Origin: RBG-16-66-20 sp049651845
GTDB taxonomy: Bacteria > Pseudomonadota > Gammaproteobacteria > Burkholderiales > SG8-39
Reading direction: 5' to 3'
DNA: 43,079 nucleotides
Assembly (NCBI GenBank): GCA_049651845.1
Contig: JBASCW010000009.1
Span: 1-43,079, forward strand
Position numbers and translations under genes: made by a program. Of the stretch, positions 1 to 7,998 are shown one piece after another. The notes beneath the pieces were generated by a model. The model saw only the letters and a program-made list of their open reading frames with translations, made no database searches and was not told where the DNA came from. The number at the start of each line of letters is the position of its first letter. The stretch's first letter is position 1.

Positions 1-225
1 GCCCGAGCCCGTTGCGGTGCCGATCCCGCCGCCCGCGGCCGCGCCCGCTCCGGTAGCCGCGCCATCGCCGGCGCCAGTCGTCGTCCCGCCGCCGGTGGCG
101 AAGCCGACGCCCGCGCAGCCCGAGCCCATTGCGGCGCCGATTCCGGCACCGCCGCCTGCGCCAGCGCCCGTCGCTGCACCTGCGCCGCCGCCGGTTGCAA
201 AACCCGCGCCGATCGTCGCGCCGCC
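1..225 (+). repeat. Degenerate 117-bp in-frame tandem repeat
   Basis: The sequence at 1 (gcccgagcccgttgcggtgc) recurs at 118 as gcccgagcccattgcggcgc, a period of 117 bp or 39 codons that keeps the reading frame. The second copy is slightly shortened. It encodes the Pro/Ala linker of the truncated protein; its full copy number lies outside the window. Confidence 0.7.
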
Positions 226-592
226 CGTGCCCGCGCCCGCGAGGCGCGATGTCGCCATCGCCGCCCCGTCCACGGCGCCGGCCGGGCCGAAGCTGGATGC
301 GAAAAGCGTGGAGCAGATCTTTTCCTGCCTCGCACCTGGGCTGCCCGCGGAATGGAGGCGTACCTGGGTGGAGGTCACCAACACTGGCAACGCGGTGACG
401 GCGAAGTTCTACTTCACCACCTCGCTGCGGCGCGAGGACGGCGAGGAATTCACGCCCTGCAACGCGCAGGAAGTCGCGCGGCGAATCGTCTCCTTCAACG
501 CGGGGCTGCCGCCGGAGCGGCAGGGCTGGCGCACGGCGCGCCTGTCGATCGACAGCGAAGGCGCCTACGAGCTGCTCTACGACCCGCGCTGA
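2..592 (+). CDS. Pro/Ala-repeat protein with C-terminal globular domain (5' truncated)
   Basis: The frame is open to the left edge, so the true start lies outside the window; the GTG at 17 is only an internal candidate. The first ~95 visible residues are a low-complexity Pro/Ala/Val linker built from a degenerate 39-residue unit (PEPVAVPIPPP, then PEPIAAPIPAP). From about base 285 a compact domain of ~100 residues follows, with a Cys in QIFSCLAPG, an FYFTTSL strand and a C-terminal GAYELLYDPR. I do not recognise the domain. The architecture, a flexible Pro/Ala linker with a globular end, is typical of periplasm-spanning or surface-tethered proteins, but no signal or membrane anchor is in view. 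Its stop abuts the stop of the convergent dehydratase gene (TGATCA), leaving no terminator space. Confidence 0.7.
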   Translation, partial: PEPVAVPIPPPAAAPAPVAAPSPAPVVVPPPVAKPTPAQPEPIAAPIPAPPPAPAPVAAPAPPPVAKPAPIVAPPVPAPARRDVAIAAPSTAPAGPKLDAKSVEQIFSCLAPGLPAEWRRTWVEVTNTGNAVTAKFYFTTSLRREDGEEFTPCNAQEVARRIVSFNAGLPPERQGWRTARLSIDSEGAYELLYDPR

Positions 593-2296
593 TCAGGCCT
601 TGCGCAGGAAATCGAAGTCGCAGCCGTCCTCGGCCTGCAGCACGTGGTCCATGTACAGCCTCGCGTAGCCGCGCGCCGGTACTGCGACCGGTGGTTTCCA
701 GGTTTTTTTTCGTTCTGATAATTCTTTTTCAGGAACGAGCAGGTCAATCCTTCGTTCCTTCACTGAAAGCTTGATGCGATCGCCGTTGCGCACCAGCGCG
801 AGCGGGCCGCCGGCAGCGGCCTCGGGCGAGACGTGCAGCACGATGGTGCCGTAGGCGGTGCCGCTCATGCGCGCATCCGAGATCCTCACCATGTCCTTCA
901 GCCCCGCGCGCGCGAGCTTCTGCGGGATCGGCAGGTAACCCGCCTCGGGCATGGCATAGCCCGACTTCGGCCCCGCGTTCTGCAGCACCATGAAGTCCTC
1001 GGGCGTGACATCGAGCGCCGGATCGTCCACGCGCGCCGACAGGTCGTCGAGCGAGCTGAACACCACCGCGCGGCCCTCGCGCTCGAACAGCTTCGCGTCC
1101 GCGGCCGAGCGCTTGAGGATCGCGCCGTTGGGCGCGAGCGAGCCGAACAGCGCGACCAGCCCGCCCTCCTGCGCGAGCGGCTCGGCCAACGGCCGCACCA
1201 CCGCGCGGTCCACCCAGGCGCCGGTCTCGTGCGCCAGACGCTCGCCGAGCGTCTCGCCGGTGACCGTCATGCAATCGAGGTGCAGCAGCGGTTTGAGCTC
1301 CCGCAGCACCGCGCCGATGCCGCCCGCGGCGTACAGGTCCGACATGTAGAACTGGCCGGTGGGCTTGAGGTCCACCAGCACCGGCGTCGTGTCCGACACC
1401 TGGTTCAGACGGTGCAGGTCCACCTTCACGCCGACGCGCCCGGCGATCGCCGTGAGGTGCACGATGGCGTTGGTCGAGCCGCCGATGGCGAGCAGCACGC
1501 GCATCGCGTTCTCGACGGACTTCTGCGTGATGATCTGCGAGGGCCGGATCGGCTTGGCGGCGAGCTCCACCGCACGCCGGCCGCTCGCCTCGGCGGCGCG
1601 CAGCCGGTCGGCGTGCACCGCCGGAATCGCCGCGCTGCCGGGCAGCGCCATGCCGAGCGCCTCGGCGATCGACGCCATGGTGGAAGCGGTGCCCATCACC
1701 GCACAGGTACCCGCGGTTGTCGCCAGGTTTCCTTCAACAAGATCTATTTCAGAAGAAGAAACCTTTCCTGACCGATGCAAGGCCCAAAACCGCCGGCAGT
1801 CGGTGCAGGCGCCGAGGCGCTCGCCCTGGAACGAGGTCGGCATCATCGGGCCCGCGAGCAGCTGCACCGCGGGCAGGTCGGCGCTCGCCGCGCCCATGAG
1901 CTGCGCGGGCACGGTCTTGTCGCAGCCGCCCACCAGCACCACGGCGTCCATCGGCTGCGCGCGCACCATCTCCTCGACGTCGATCGCCATCAGGTTGCGG
2001 AACATCATCGAGGTCGGGTGCAGGAACACTTCGCCGAGCGACACCGTGGGGAACTCGATCGGCAGCCCGCCCGCGGCGAGCACGCCGCGCTTCACCGCCT
2101 CGATGAGCTCGGGAAAATGGCGATGGCAGTTGTTGAAGCCGCTCCTGGAGTCGGCGATGCCGACCACGGGCCGGGCGAGCATCTCGCCCGAGTAGCCCAT
2201 GCTCTTGGCGAACGAGCGCCGCAGGTAGAGCGAAAAGGCGGGATCCCCGTAGTTGGTCAGGCCCCGGGCCAGGCCCTGCTGCTTGTCTTGCGCCAT
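593..2296 (-). CDS. IlvD/Edd-family dehydratase, probably sugar-acid (arabinonate/xylonate type)
   Basis: A 567-residue dehydratase that should remove water from a 2,3-dihydroxy acid to give a 2-keto-3-deoxy acid. The three cysteines expected to hold the [2Fe-2S] cluster are visible: C57 (SRSGFNNCHRHF), C125 (GGCDKTVP) and C198 (TAGTCAVMGTAST). K127 follows as the carboxylysine candidate, and the catalytic Ser lies in DARMSGTAYGT near the C-terminus. The spacing matches the sugar-acid dehydratase branch (L-arabinonate and D-xylonate dehydratases) better than housekeeping IlvD, but the substrate is not certain. The chosen start, MAQDKQQG at 2296, begins the conserved region; the longer frame upstream reads through a poly-Val shadow of the microsatellite. 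Two stretches (about 700-775 and 1730-1795) use AT-rich codons unlike the rest of the gene. Confidence 0.88.
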   Translation of the reverse strand: MAQDKQQGLARGLTNYGDPAFSLYLRRSFAKSMGYSGEMLARPVVGIADSRSGFNNCHRHFPELIEAVKRGVLAAGGLPIEFPTVSLGEVFLHPTSMMFRNLMAIDVEEMVRAQPMDAVVLVGGCDKTVPAQLMGAASADLPAVQLLAGPMMPTSFQGERLGACTDCRRFWALHRSGKVSSSEIDLVEGNLATTAGTCAVMGTASTMASIAEALGMALPGSAAIPAVHADRLRAAEASGRRAVELAAKPIRPSQIITQKSVENAMRVLLAIGGSTNAIVHLTAIAGRVGVKVDLHRLNQVSDTTPVLVDLKPTGQFYMSDLYAAGGIGAVLRELKPLLHLDCMTVTGETLGERLAHETGAWVDRAVVRPLAEPLAQEGGLVALFGSLAPNGAILKRSAADAKLFEREGRAVVFSSLDDLSARVDDPALDVTPEDFMVLQNAGPKSGYAMPEAGYLPIPQKLARAGLKDMVRISDARMSGTAYGTIVLHVSPEAAAGGPLALVRNGDRIKLSVKERRIDLLVPEKELSERKKTWKPPVAVPARGYARLYMDHVLQAEDGCDFDFLRKA

Positions 2297-2318
2297 CAAC
2301 GCGAAGCGGGAAAGAACC

Positions 2319-2513
2319 CTACTTCGGCCGTCTCCGGTGGCGCCGCCGGCCGCCACCGCCACCGCCACCACCACCACCACCGCCACCACCGCTGCTGTTC
2401 TGGTGCTGGCCCGGCTGCTTCTGCGGGTTGGCGAGCATGCGCTTGAGCGCTTCCTCGGCGCGCCGGTCCAGTTCTTCGTCGCTGATGTTCGGGTAGGGCT
2501 TGCGTTCTCTCAT
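2319..2513 (-). CDS. Small hypothetical protein with poly-Gly tract and basic tail
   Basis: A 64-residue candidate: a charged helical N-terminus (MRERKPYPNISDEELDRRAE), a Gln/Pro hinge, about fourteen consecutive Gly residues and a basic tail RRRHRRRPK. It ends 22 bases before the dehydratase start on the same strand, so the two may be co-transcribed. No good ribosome-binding site precedes the ATG. I do not recognise a family. The helical part has normal codon use, which favours a real gene, and the Gly run plus Arg-rich tail could bind nucleic acid. Confidence is moderate because the gene is short and contains a microsatellite. Confidence 0.5.
   Translation of the reverse strand: MRERKPYPNISDEELDRRAEEALKRMLANPQKQPGQHQNSSGGGGGGGGGGGGGGRRRHRRRPK
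2350..2393. repeat. Trinucleotide/hexanucleotide microsatellite (gccacc/cac)
   Basis: A run of gccacc and cac units encodes the poly-Gly tract on the minus strand. Units are multiples of three, so slippage would change Gly length without shifting the frame. Confidence 0.8.
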
Positions 2514-2551
2514 GTGTGAAGTCTAGCAGTTTAGGTCTTTGATTTCGCGTA

Positions 2552-2567
2552 GTGGGCAGTGTCCCAC
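2552..2567. other. Small inverted repeat in the divergent gap
   Basis: GTGGG at 2552-2556 and CCCAC at 2563-2567 form a 5-bp inverted repeat around a 6-base loop, in the 128-base gap between the poly-Gly gene (minus) and the MTHFR-like gene (plus). No T-run follows on either strand. It could be an operator half-site pair, but that is only a guess. Confidence 0.3.
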
Positions 2568-2590
2568 GCATTCTTCTTCCGTGTTTGTGG

Positions 2591-2619
2591 TTGCGTTCCC
2601 ACGACCCCGCTCGTACTGT
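2591..2619 (+). promoter_or_regulatory. Candidate sigma70 promoter for the MTHFR-like gene
   Basis: TTGCGT (2591-2596), a 17-base spacer and TACTGT (2614-2619) make a reasonable sigma70-like pair, with transcription starting near 2626. An AGGAG follows shortly before the ATG at 2642. Recognised by eye only. Confidence 0.4.
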
Positions 2620-2641
2620 GAGCGCAGGAGACAGGGTACAC

Positions 2642-3532
2642 ATGGAAGCGGTCGCGGAGCAACCGGGCGCCGACGCCCGGGTCGCCGCCGAGCTCGTCGC
2701 CGGCGGCTCGCTGGAGATGGGCGCGCACCGCCCGCAGGACGCGCCCGCGATCGCCGCGCTGCTGCCCGCAGGCACGCCGGTCTACGTCAACCACCTGCCG
2801 CGGCACCGCCTGCTCGACTCGGTCCCCACGCTCGCCGCGGTGCGCGCGGCGGGCCTGGAGCCCGTGCCGCATGTCGCCGCGCGCCGCATCCGCGACCGCG
2901 CCGAGCTGAAGGCCTTCCTTGAGCGCGCGACGGCCGAGGCTGGCGTGCGCAAGGCGCTGATCCTCGGCGGCGACGAGCCCGAGGCGGCCGGCCCCTACGC
3001 CGGCGGCGCGGCGCTGCTGCGCGACGAGCTGCTCGCGAACTGCGGCCTGCGCGAAATCGGCCTGCCGGGCTATCCCGAGGGCCATCCGCGCATTCCGGGC
3101 GCGGTCCTGGAACGCGCGTTCGCCGAGAAGCTCGCGCTCGCCGCGCAGCACGGCATGGGCTCTTACGTGGTGACGCAGTTTTCCTTTGCGCCTTCGCGGG
3201 TCGTCGACTACTGCGCGCGCATGGCGCGCAACGCGCCGGAAGTCCCGGTCTACGTAGGGCTCGCCGGCCCGACCAGCCCGGTCGCGCTGCTGCGCTTCGC
3301 GCAGCGCTGCGGCGTGAGCGTATCGCTGCGCGCGCTGCGCACGCAAGGCATGGACGCGGTGCGTCTGGTGACGCATACCGACCCGGCCGACCAGCTCGTG
3401 GCCGTCGCGCGCTATTGCGCGGCGCACGCCGCCTGCAACGTGGTCGGCATCCACCTGTTCACGTTCGGCGGCATCGCGGCGTCCGCCGAATGGATGAACC
3501 GCTACATCGCCTCGCGCGGCGGACTGTCCTGA
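2642..3532 (+). CDS. Methylenetetrahydrofolate reductase (MTHFR)-like protein
   Basis: A 296-residue protein of the MTHFR family (TIM barrel, FAD), which interconverts 5,10-methylene- and 5-methyl-tetrahydrofolate. Family landmarks visible: GGSLEMGAHRP in place of the usual SFEFFPP, ALILGGDEP with the conserved Asp, YPEGHPRI, and VTQFSFAP with the conserved Gln. The second half ends in GIHLFTFGGIAASAEW. These are variant forms, so it is probably not the housekeeping MetF. ATG 2642 is chosen because AGGAG precedes it and the family similarity begins soon after; the frame is open to 2552. It is separated from nfnA by 90 bases holding an Fnr-like box, so it may be its own transcript. An MTHFR next to oxidoreductases and an aromatic-acid CoA ligase would fit methyl-folate recycling during O-demethylation of methoxylated aromatics, but this is inference. 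Confidence 0.8.
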   Translation: MEAVAEQPGADARVAAELVAGGSLEMGAHRPQDAPAIAALLPAGTPVYVNHLPRHRLLDSVPTLAAVRAAGLEPVPHVAARRIRDRAELKAFLERATAEAGVRKALILGGDEPEAAGPYAGGAALLRDELLANCGLREIGLPGYPEGHPRIPGAVLERAFAEKLALAAQHGMGSYVVTQFSFAPSRVVDYCARMARNAPEVPVYVGLAGPTSPVALLRFAQRCGVSVSLRALRTQGMDAVRLVTHTDPADQLVAVARYCAAHAACNVVGIHLFTFGGIAASAEWMNRYIASRGGLS

Positions 3533-3560
3533 GATTGTCGCGGAGCCAATCCCGCCCGAT

Positions 3561-3574
3561 TTGCTTTAGATCAA
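3561..3574. promoter_or_regulatory. Candidate Fnr/Anr (oxygen-responsive Crp-family) box
   Basis: TTGCTTTAGATCAA matches the Fnr/Anr consensus TTGAT-N4-ATCAA at nine of ten positions, with the right half perfect. Its centre (3567.5) is about 31 bases from a TAGGCT -10-like hexamer at 3596-3601, close to the spacing of a class II activated promoter (centre near -41.5). An AAGGAG ribosome site and the nfnA ATG follow at 3623. This suggests the nfn-kor block is induced when oxygen is low. Confidence 0.55.
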
Positions 3575-3622
3575 AGGCCGCGCGCTGGCCCGGCTTAGGC
3601 TGCTCCGAACAAGGAGTGGACC

Positions 3623-4555
3623 ATGGCCGGCTTTGAGATCGTGGCGCGCGAGGATTTTTCCGACGTCACCTATCTGCTCGAGGTGCGCCACCCGCTGATG
3701 GCGAAGGCGGCGCGACCCGGCCAGTTCGTGATCGTCATGTCGCACGCGCACGGCGAGCGCATCCCGCTCACGCTCGCGGACTACGATCGCGCCAAGGGCA
3801 CCATCACCCTGGTGATCCAGGCGGTCGGCAAGACCACCCGCGAAATGCAGCAGACCTGCAAGGTCGGCACGAGCCTGTACGGCGTCGCCGGCCCGATGGG
3901 CATCCCGAGCCACATCGGCAAGCTGAAGAAGGTGGCCTGCGTCGGCGGCGGCCTCGGCGTCGCGCCCGTGTTCCCGCACGCGCGCGCCTTCAAGGAGAAC
4001 GGCGCCTACGTGATCGGCATCATCGGCTTCCGCAACAAGGCGCTGATGTTCTGGGAAGACAAGTTCCGCGGCGTCTGCGACGAGTTCATCGTCTGCACCG
4101 ACGACGGCTCGGCCGGCATCAAGGGCAACGTGACGGCAGGCATCCGCAAGGCGCTGGCCGAGCACGCCGACATCGACGAGTTCGTCGCGATCGGCCCGCC
4201 GGTGATGATGAAGGGCTGCGCCGAGGCCACGCGCGAGCGCAAGGTCAGGACCATGGTCAGCCTGAATCCGCTGATGGTGGACGGCACCGGCATGTGCGGC
4301 GGTTGCCGCGTGAAGATCGGCGGCCAGGTGAAGTTCGCCTGCGTGGACGGTCCGGATTTCGACGGCCACCAGGTCGATTTCGACGATCTCATGACGCGGC
4401 TCAAGCGCTTTGCCGAGCAGGAAAAGACCGCGGTCGAGCGCTGGTCCGAGCACTGCCGCATGACCGACCCGCTGCAGACCCTGAAAGTCCGGGTGCCGCA
4501 GGCCGCCGAGGAGCTGGAGCTGCCCGACCCGTTCGACGAAGTGAGAGGCGGTTGA
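3623..4555 (+). CDS. nfnA: NfnA-type ferredoxin:NADP oxidoreductase small subunit
   Basis: A 310-residue FAD/NAD-binding protein of the NfnA/SudB (sulfide dehydrogenase-like) family. The N-terminal half is a ferredoxin-reductase beta barrel with RIPLTLADYD for FAD; the Gly-rich CVGGGLGVAPVFPHA starts the nucleotide-binding half. The [2Fe-2S] ligands are D220, C225, C228 and C240 (VDGTGMCGGCRV and KFACVDGPDFDGH), the Asp-plus-three-Cys set known for NfnA. About 50 extra residues follow the cluster, ending in acidic DPFDEVRGG. In NfnAB this subunit takes the NADH side while NfnB handles NADPH and ferredoxin. AAGGAG precedes the ATG by six bases, and nfnB starts four bases downstream. Confidence 0.9.
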   Translation: MAGFEIVAREDFSDVTYLLEVRHPLMAKAARPGQFVIVMSHAHGERIPLTLADYDRAKGTITLVIQAVGKTTREMQQTCKVGTSLYGVAGPMGIPSHIGKLKKVACVGGGLGVAPVFPHARAFKENGAYVIGIIGFRNKALMFWEDKFRGVCDEFIVCTDDGSAGIKGNVTAGIRKALAEHADIDEFVAIGPPVMMKGCAEATRERKVRTMVSLNPLMVDGTGMCGGCRVKIGGQVKFACVDGPDFDGHQVDFDDLMTRLKRFAEQEKTAVERWSEHCRMTDPLQTLKVRVPQAAEELELPDPFDEVRGG

Positions 4556-4559
4556 TCCG

Positions 4560-6059
4560 ATGGCGAAGAAGAAGACCATCCGCACCATTCCGCAGGAACG
4601 CACGCCGATGCGCGAGCAGCCCGCCGCGGCCCGCGTGAAGAACTTCACCGAGGTCGCCTGCGGCTACAGCCTCGAGGAGGCGCTGCGCGAGTCCGAGCGC
4701 TGCCTGCTGTGCCCGGAGCAGCCCTGCGTCGACGGCTGCCCGGTCGGTATCGACATCCCGGGCTTCATCCAGAAGATCGGCGAGAAGGATTTCCACGGCG
4801 CCTACGACATCCTCACCGACACCAACCTGCTGCCGGCCATCTGCGGGCGCGTCTGCCCGCAGGAAAGCCAGTGCGAGGGCGTGTGCACCGTGGGCGAGTC
4901 GCTCGAGCCGGTCGCCATCGGGCGGCTCGAGCGCTGGGTGGGCGACAAGGCGATCGCCGAAGGCTGGACCAGCACCCCGTACGTCGAGCCCGCGCCCTAC
5001 CGCGTCGGCATCGTGGGGTCCGGCCCCGCCGGCCTCGCCTGCGCCGCCGACATGGCCAAGGCGGGCTGCGACGTCACGGTCTACGAGGCCTTCCACGTGA
5101 CCGGCGGCGTCATGCGCTACGGCATCCCGGACTTCCGCCTACCCAACGAGGTGATCGACGCCGAGATCGGCAAGCTGGAGAAGCTCGGCGTGAAGTTCGA
5201 GTGCAACACGCTGGTGGGCCGGCTGTTCACCATCGAGCAGATGATCGACGAGCTCGGCTTCCATGCCGTCTTCGTAGGCACCGGCGCCGGCTATCCGACC
5301 ATGATGGGCATCCCGGGCGACTCGCTGAACGGCGTGCTGTCGGCCAACGAAATGCTGACGCGCTGCAACCTGATGCGCGCCAGGGAATTCCCGAATTTCG
5401 ACACGCCGCTGCCGCTTGGCCACCGTGTCGCCGTGGTCGGCGCCGGCAACACGGCGATGGACGCAATGCGCGTGGCACGGCGGCTCGGCGCGGAGAAGGT
5501 CTACTGCATCTACCGCCGCTCGCGCACCGAGTGTCCCGCGCGCGCCGAGGAAGTGCACCACGCGGAAGAGGAAGGCGTCGAGTTCCACTGGCTCACCAAT
5601 CCCGTCGAGATCCTCGACGACGGCAAGGGCGGCGTGCGCGGCATGCGCTGCATCCGCATGGAGCTGGGCGAGCCGGACGACTCGGGCCGCCGCCGCCCGG
5701 TGCCGGTGGCCGGCAGCGAGCACGACTTCGAGTGCGACCTGGTGATCTTCGCGATCGGCACCAACGCCAACCCGATCATGGGCCAGACCTCGAGCCTGGG
5801 CCTCAACAAGTGGGGCTACATCGCCACCGACGACAGCCTCGCCACCTCGGTGCCCGGCGTCTTCGCCGGCGGCGACATCGTCACCGGCGCGGCGACCGTG
5901 ATCGAGGCGATGGGCGCCGGCCGCAAGGCCGCGCGCGGCATGAAAGCCTACCTCGGCATCCGGGACAGCGACCAGCCCTACGTGATCGACGGCCGCGGCA
6001 GCCGGATGTTCGGCATCGATCCACGCGAGCGCAATTTCGCGCGCATCCGCGTCGCCTGA
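4560..6059 (+). CDS. nfnB: NfnB-type / GltD-like NADPH oxidoreductase large subunit
   Basis: A 499-residue protein of the GltD/NfnB family. Eight N-terminal Cys (C48, C51, C56, C60 and C95, C99, C105, C109) can hold two [4Fe-4S] clusters. Then come an FAD Rossmann motif (VGIVGSGPAGLACAADMA, from ~146) and an NADPH Rossmann motif (VAVVGAGNTAMDAMRVARR, from ~288), followed by the family's YRRS. With NfnA it should exchange electrons between ferredoxin, NAD(H) and NADP(H); true electron bifurcation cannot be shown from sequence. It sits directly upstream of korAB, so the natural donor is ferredoxin reduced by 2-oxoacid oxidation, giving NADPH. A simple GltD role is unlikely because no glutamate synthase large subunit is nearby. 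Confidence 0.9.
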   Translation: MAKKKTIRTIPQERTPMREQPAAARVKNFTEVACGYSLEEALRESERCLLCPEQPCVDGCPVGIDIPGFIQKIGEKDFHGAYDILTDTNLLPAICGRVCPQESQCEGVCTVGESLEPVAIGRLERWVGDKAIAEGWTSTPYVEPAPYRVGIVGSGPAGLACAADMAKAGCDVTVYEAFHVTGGVMRYGIPDFRLPNEVIDAEIGKLEKLGVKFECNTLVGRLFTIEQMIDELGFHAVFVGTGAGYPTMMGIPGDSLNGVLSANEMLTRCNLMRAREFPNFDTPLPLGHRVAVVGAGNTAMDAMRVARRLGAEKVYCIYRRSRTECPARAEEVHHAEEEGVEFHWLTNPVEILDDGKGGVRGMRCIRMELGEPDDSGRRRPVPVAGSEHDFECDLVIFAIGTNANPIMGQTSSLGLNKWGYIATDDSLATSVPGVFAGGDIVTGAATVIEAMGAGRKAARGMKAYLGIRDSDQPYVIDGRGSRMFGIDPRERNFARIRVA

Positions 6060-6087
6060 CACTGCAAGCCAACACGAATTCGCCACC

Positions 6088-7998
6088 ATGAACCATACGT
6101 CGCTCGATGCGGTCACGCAGTCGCAACGCAACAAGCCGGCAGTCACGCTGAAAGAGCACATCGTGGAGATCATCAGCGACTCGGGCGAAGGCGCGCAGCG
6201 CTGCGGCCAGTCGCTGGGATCGATCGCCGCGAAGATGGGCAACGGCATCTGGACGGTGGAGATCATCCCGGCCGAGATCCGGCCGCCGGCCCGCAGCGTC
6301 GCCGGCGCGAGCGGCAACCGCATCCGCATCGGCGCCGGACGCATCACCAACGGCGGCGACGAGACCGACCTGGTGATCGCCTTCAACGAGCAGGTGCTGC
6401 TGGGTCGCGTGCGCGATGACGAGCTCAAGCGTGGCTGCACCATATTGCTCGAAAGCATGTGGCGCACGAACAAAGACCCCCAGATCGCCGCGTCCTACGC
6501 CGAGGCCTACGACAAGCTGGTCGCCGCCGGCTACAAGGTGGTCGAAGTGCCGATGGAGCGTGAGTGCCTGAAGCTCGTGAACGACGCGCGGCGCGGCAAG
6601 AACATGTTCGCGCTCGGCATGCTGTGCAGCATCTACAGCTTTGCGCTGGAGCACGCGCGCGAGCAGATCGCGCTCACGTTCGGCAAGAAGGAACAGAGCG
6701 TGATCGACGCCAACGTCAGGCTGCTCGATGCGGGTCACGCCTGGGCCGAGGCCAACCTGGATTTCAAGTACCGCATTCCTGCCACCCGCTCGACGGTGCC
6801 GCAGATCGTGGTCAACGGCAACACCGCACTCGCGCTCGGCGTGCTCGCCTCGGGCATGGAGATCTGCGCGATGTACCCGATCACGCCGGCCACCTCCGCC
6901 TCGCACTACCTGAGCGACGTTTTCGAGAAGCTGGGCGGCATGGTGCACCAGGCCGAGGACGAGATCGCCGCCTGTGCCTTCGCCATCGGCGCCTCCTACG
7001 CGGGCAAGTGCGCGGTGACCATCACCTCCGGCCCGGGCTATTCGCTCAAGCAGGAAGGCATCGGCCTCGCGGTGATGGGCGAGATTCCGCTGGTGGTGGT
7101 GAACGTGCAGCGCGGCGGCCCCAGCACCGGGCAGCCGACCAAGGCCGAACAGGGCGACCTGCTGAGCGCCATGTTCGGCAGCCACGGCGATGCGCCCAAG
7201 GTGGTGATGGCGGCTAGCACCATCGAGGACTGCTTCTATTCGATCATTACGGCGCGCAAGATCGCCGAGACCTTCAACATGGTGGTGGTGGTGCTCACCG
7301 ACGCGGGCCTCGCCACCTCGCAGCAGCCGTTCCCGCGGCCCCAGTTCAGCGAGAGCTGGCTCGCGCCACCCATCGACCAGAGCCCCGTGCCCAAAGGCGT
7401 CAAGCCGTACGACTGGGACAAGGCGACCGGTCTCGCACAGCGCTTCGCGCCGGGCCAGCCCGGCGGCATGCACACCCTGACCGGCCTCGCACACGACCGC
7501 TACGGCCACGTCGCCTACGATCCTTACACCAACGAGGAAGGGTTGCGCATGCGCAGCCTCAAGCTGGCGACGCTGCAGAAGACGCTCAAGGCGCCGCCCG
7601 TCTTCGGCAAGGAGAGCGGCGACCTGCTGGTGATCGGCTGGGGCAGCACGCAGGGCGCGATCGAGGAAGCCGTCACCACGCTCAACGCCGAGGGGCTCAA
7701 GGTGTCGTCCATGCACCTGCGCTTCCTGCAGCCGCTGCCGCCCGGCATCAAGCAGGCGATGCAGCGCTTCAAGCGCGTGATGACGATCGAGAGCAATTGG
7801 AGCGACAGCCTTCAGGCCGACGTCATCGACGAGGACAATCGGCGCTACTCGGCGCTGGCGATGCTGCTGCGCTCGCGCTACCTGGTGGACGTCGACTGCT
7901 GGAGCGAGGTGCGCGGCCAGCCGATCAAGCCCGGGACCATGTGCCGCATGATCCGCGAAAAACTGAACGTCAGCCAACGCAAGGTGGCCAAAGCATGA
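6088..7998 (+). CDS. korA: 2-oxoacid:ferredoxin oxidoreductase, fused gamma-alpha subunit (KorA type)
   Basis: A 636-residue fusion. Residues ~25-210 are the gamma (CoA-side) domain (ISDSGEGAQRCGQSLG). After a linker, the alpha pyrimidine-binding domain starts at ALGVLASGMEICAMYPITPATS, with the family signature RGGPSTGQPTKAEQGDL, followed by the C-terminal domain II (GDLLVIGWGSTQGAIEEA). Together with KorB it oxidises a 2-oxoacid plus CoA to acyl-CoA and CO2 while reducing ferredoxin. The GPSTGxPTK motif and the gamma-alpha fusion favour 2-oxoglutarate, but branched or aryl 2-oxoacids cannot be excluded. It begins 28 bases after nfnB and overlaps korB by ATGA, so translation is probably coupled. 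Confidence 0.9.
   Translation: MNHTSLDAVTQSQRNKPAVTLKEHIVEIISDSGEGAQRCGQSLGSIAAKMGNGIWTVEIIPAEIRPPARSVAGASGNRIRIGAGRITNGGDETDLVIAFNEQVLLGRVRDDELKRGCTILLESMWRTNKDPQIAASYAEAYDKLVAAGYKVVEVPMERECLKLVNDARRGKNMFALGMLCSIYSFALEHAREQIALTFGKKEQSVIDANVRLLDAGHAWAEANLDFKYRIPATRSTVPQIVVNGNTALALGVLASGMEICAMYPITPATSASHYLSDVFEKLGGMVHQAEDEIAACAFAIGASYAGKCAVTITSGPGYSLKQEGIGLAVMGEIPLVVVNVQRGGPSTGQPTKAEQGDLLSAMFGSHGDAPKVVMAASTIEDCFYSIITARKIAETFNMVVVVLTDAGLATSQQPFPRPQFSESWLAPPIDQSPVPKGVKPYDWDKATGLAQRFAPGQPGGMHTLTGLAHDRYGHVAYDPYTNEEGLRMRSLKLATLQKTLKAPPVFGKESGDLLVIGWGSTQGAIEEAVTTLNAEGLKVSSMHLRFLQPLPPGIKQAMQRFKRVMTIESNWSDSLQADVIDEDNRRYSALAMLLRSRYLVDVDCWSEVRGQPIKPGTMCRMIREKLNVSQRKVAKA

Noticed and set aside
2253..2519. 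Plus-strand frames with poly-His/poly-Thr across the microsatellite
   Set aside because: They are translations of the repeat in other frames with no sensible flanking protein; the minus-strand frame has a better N-terminus.
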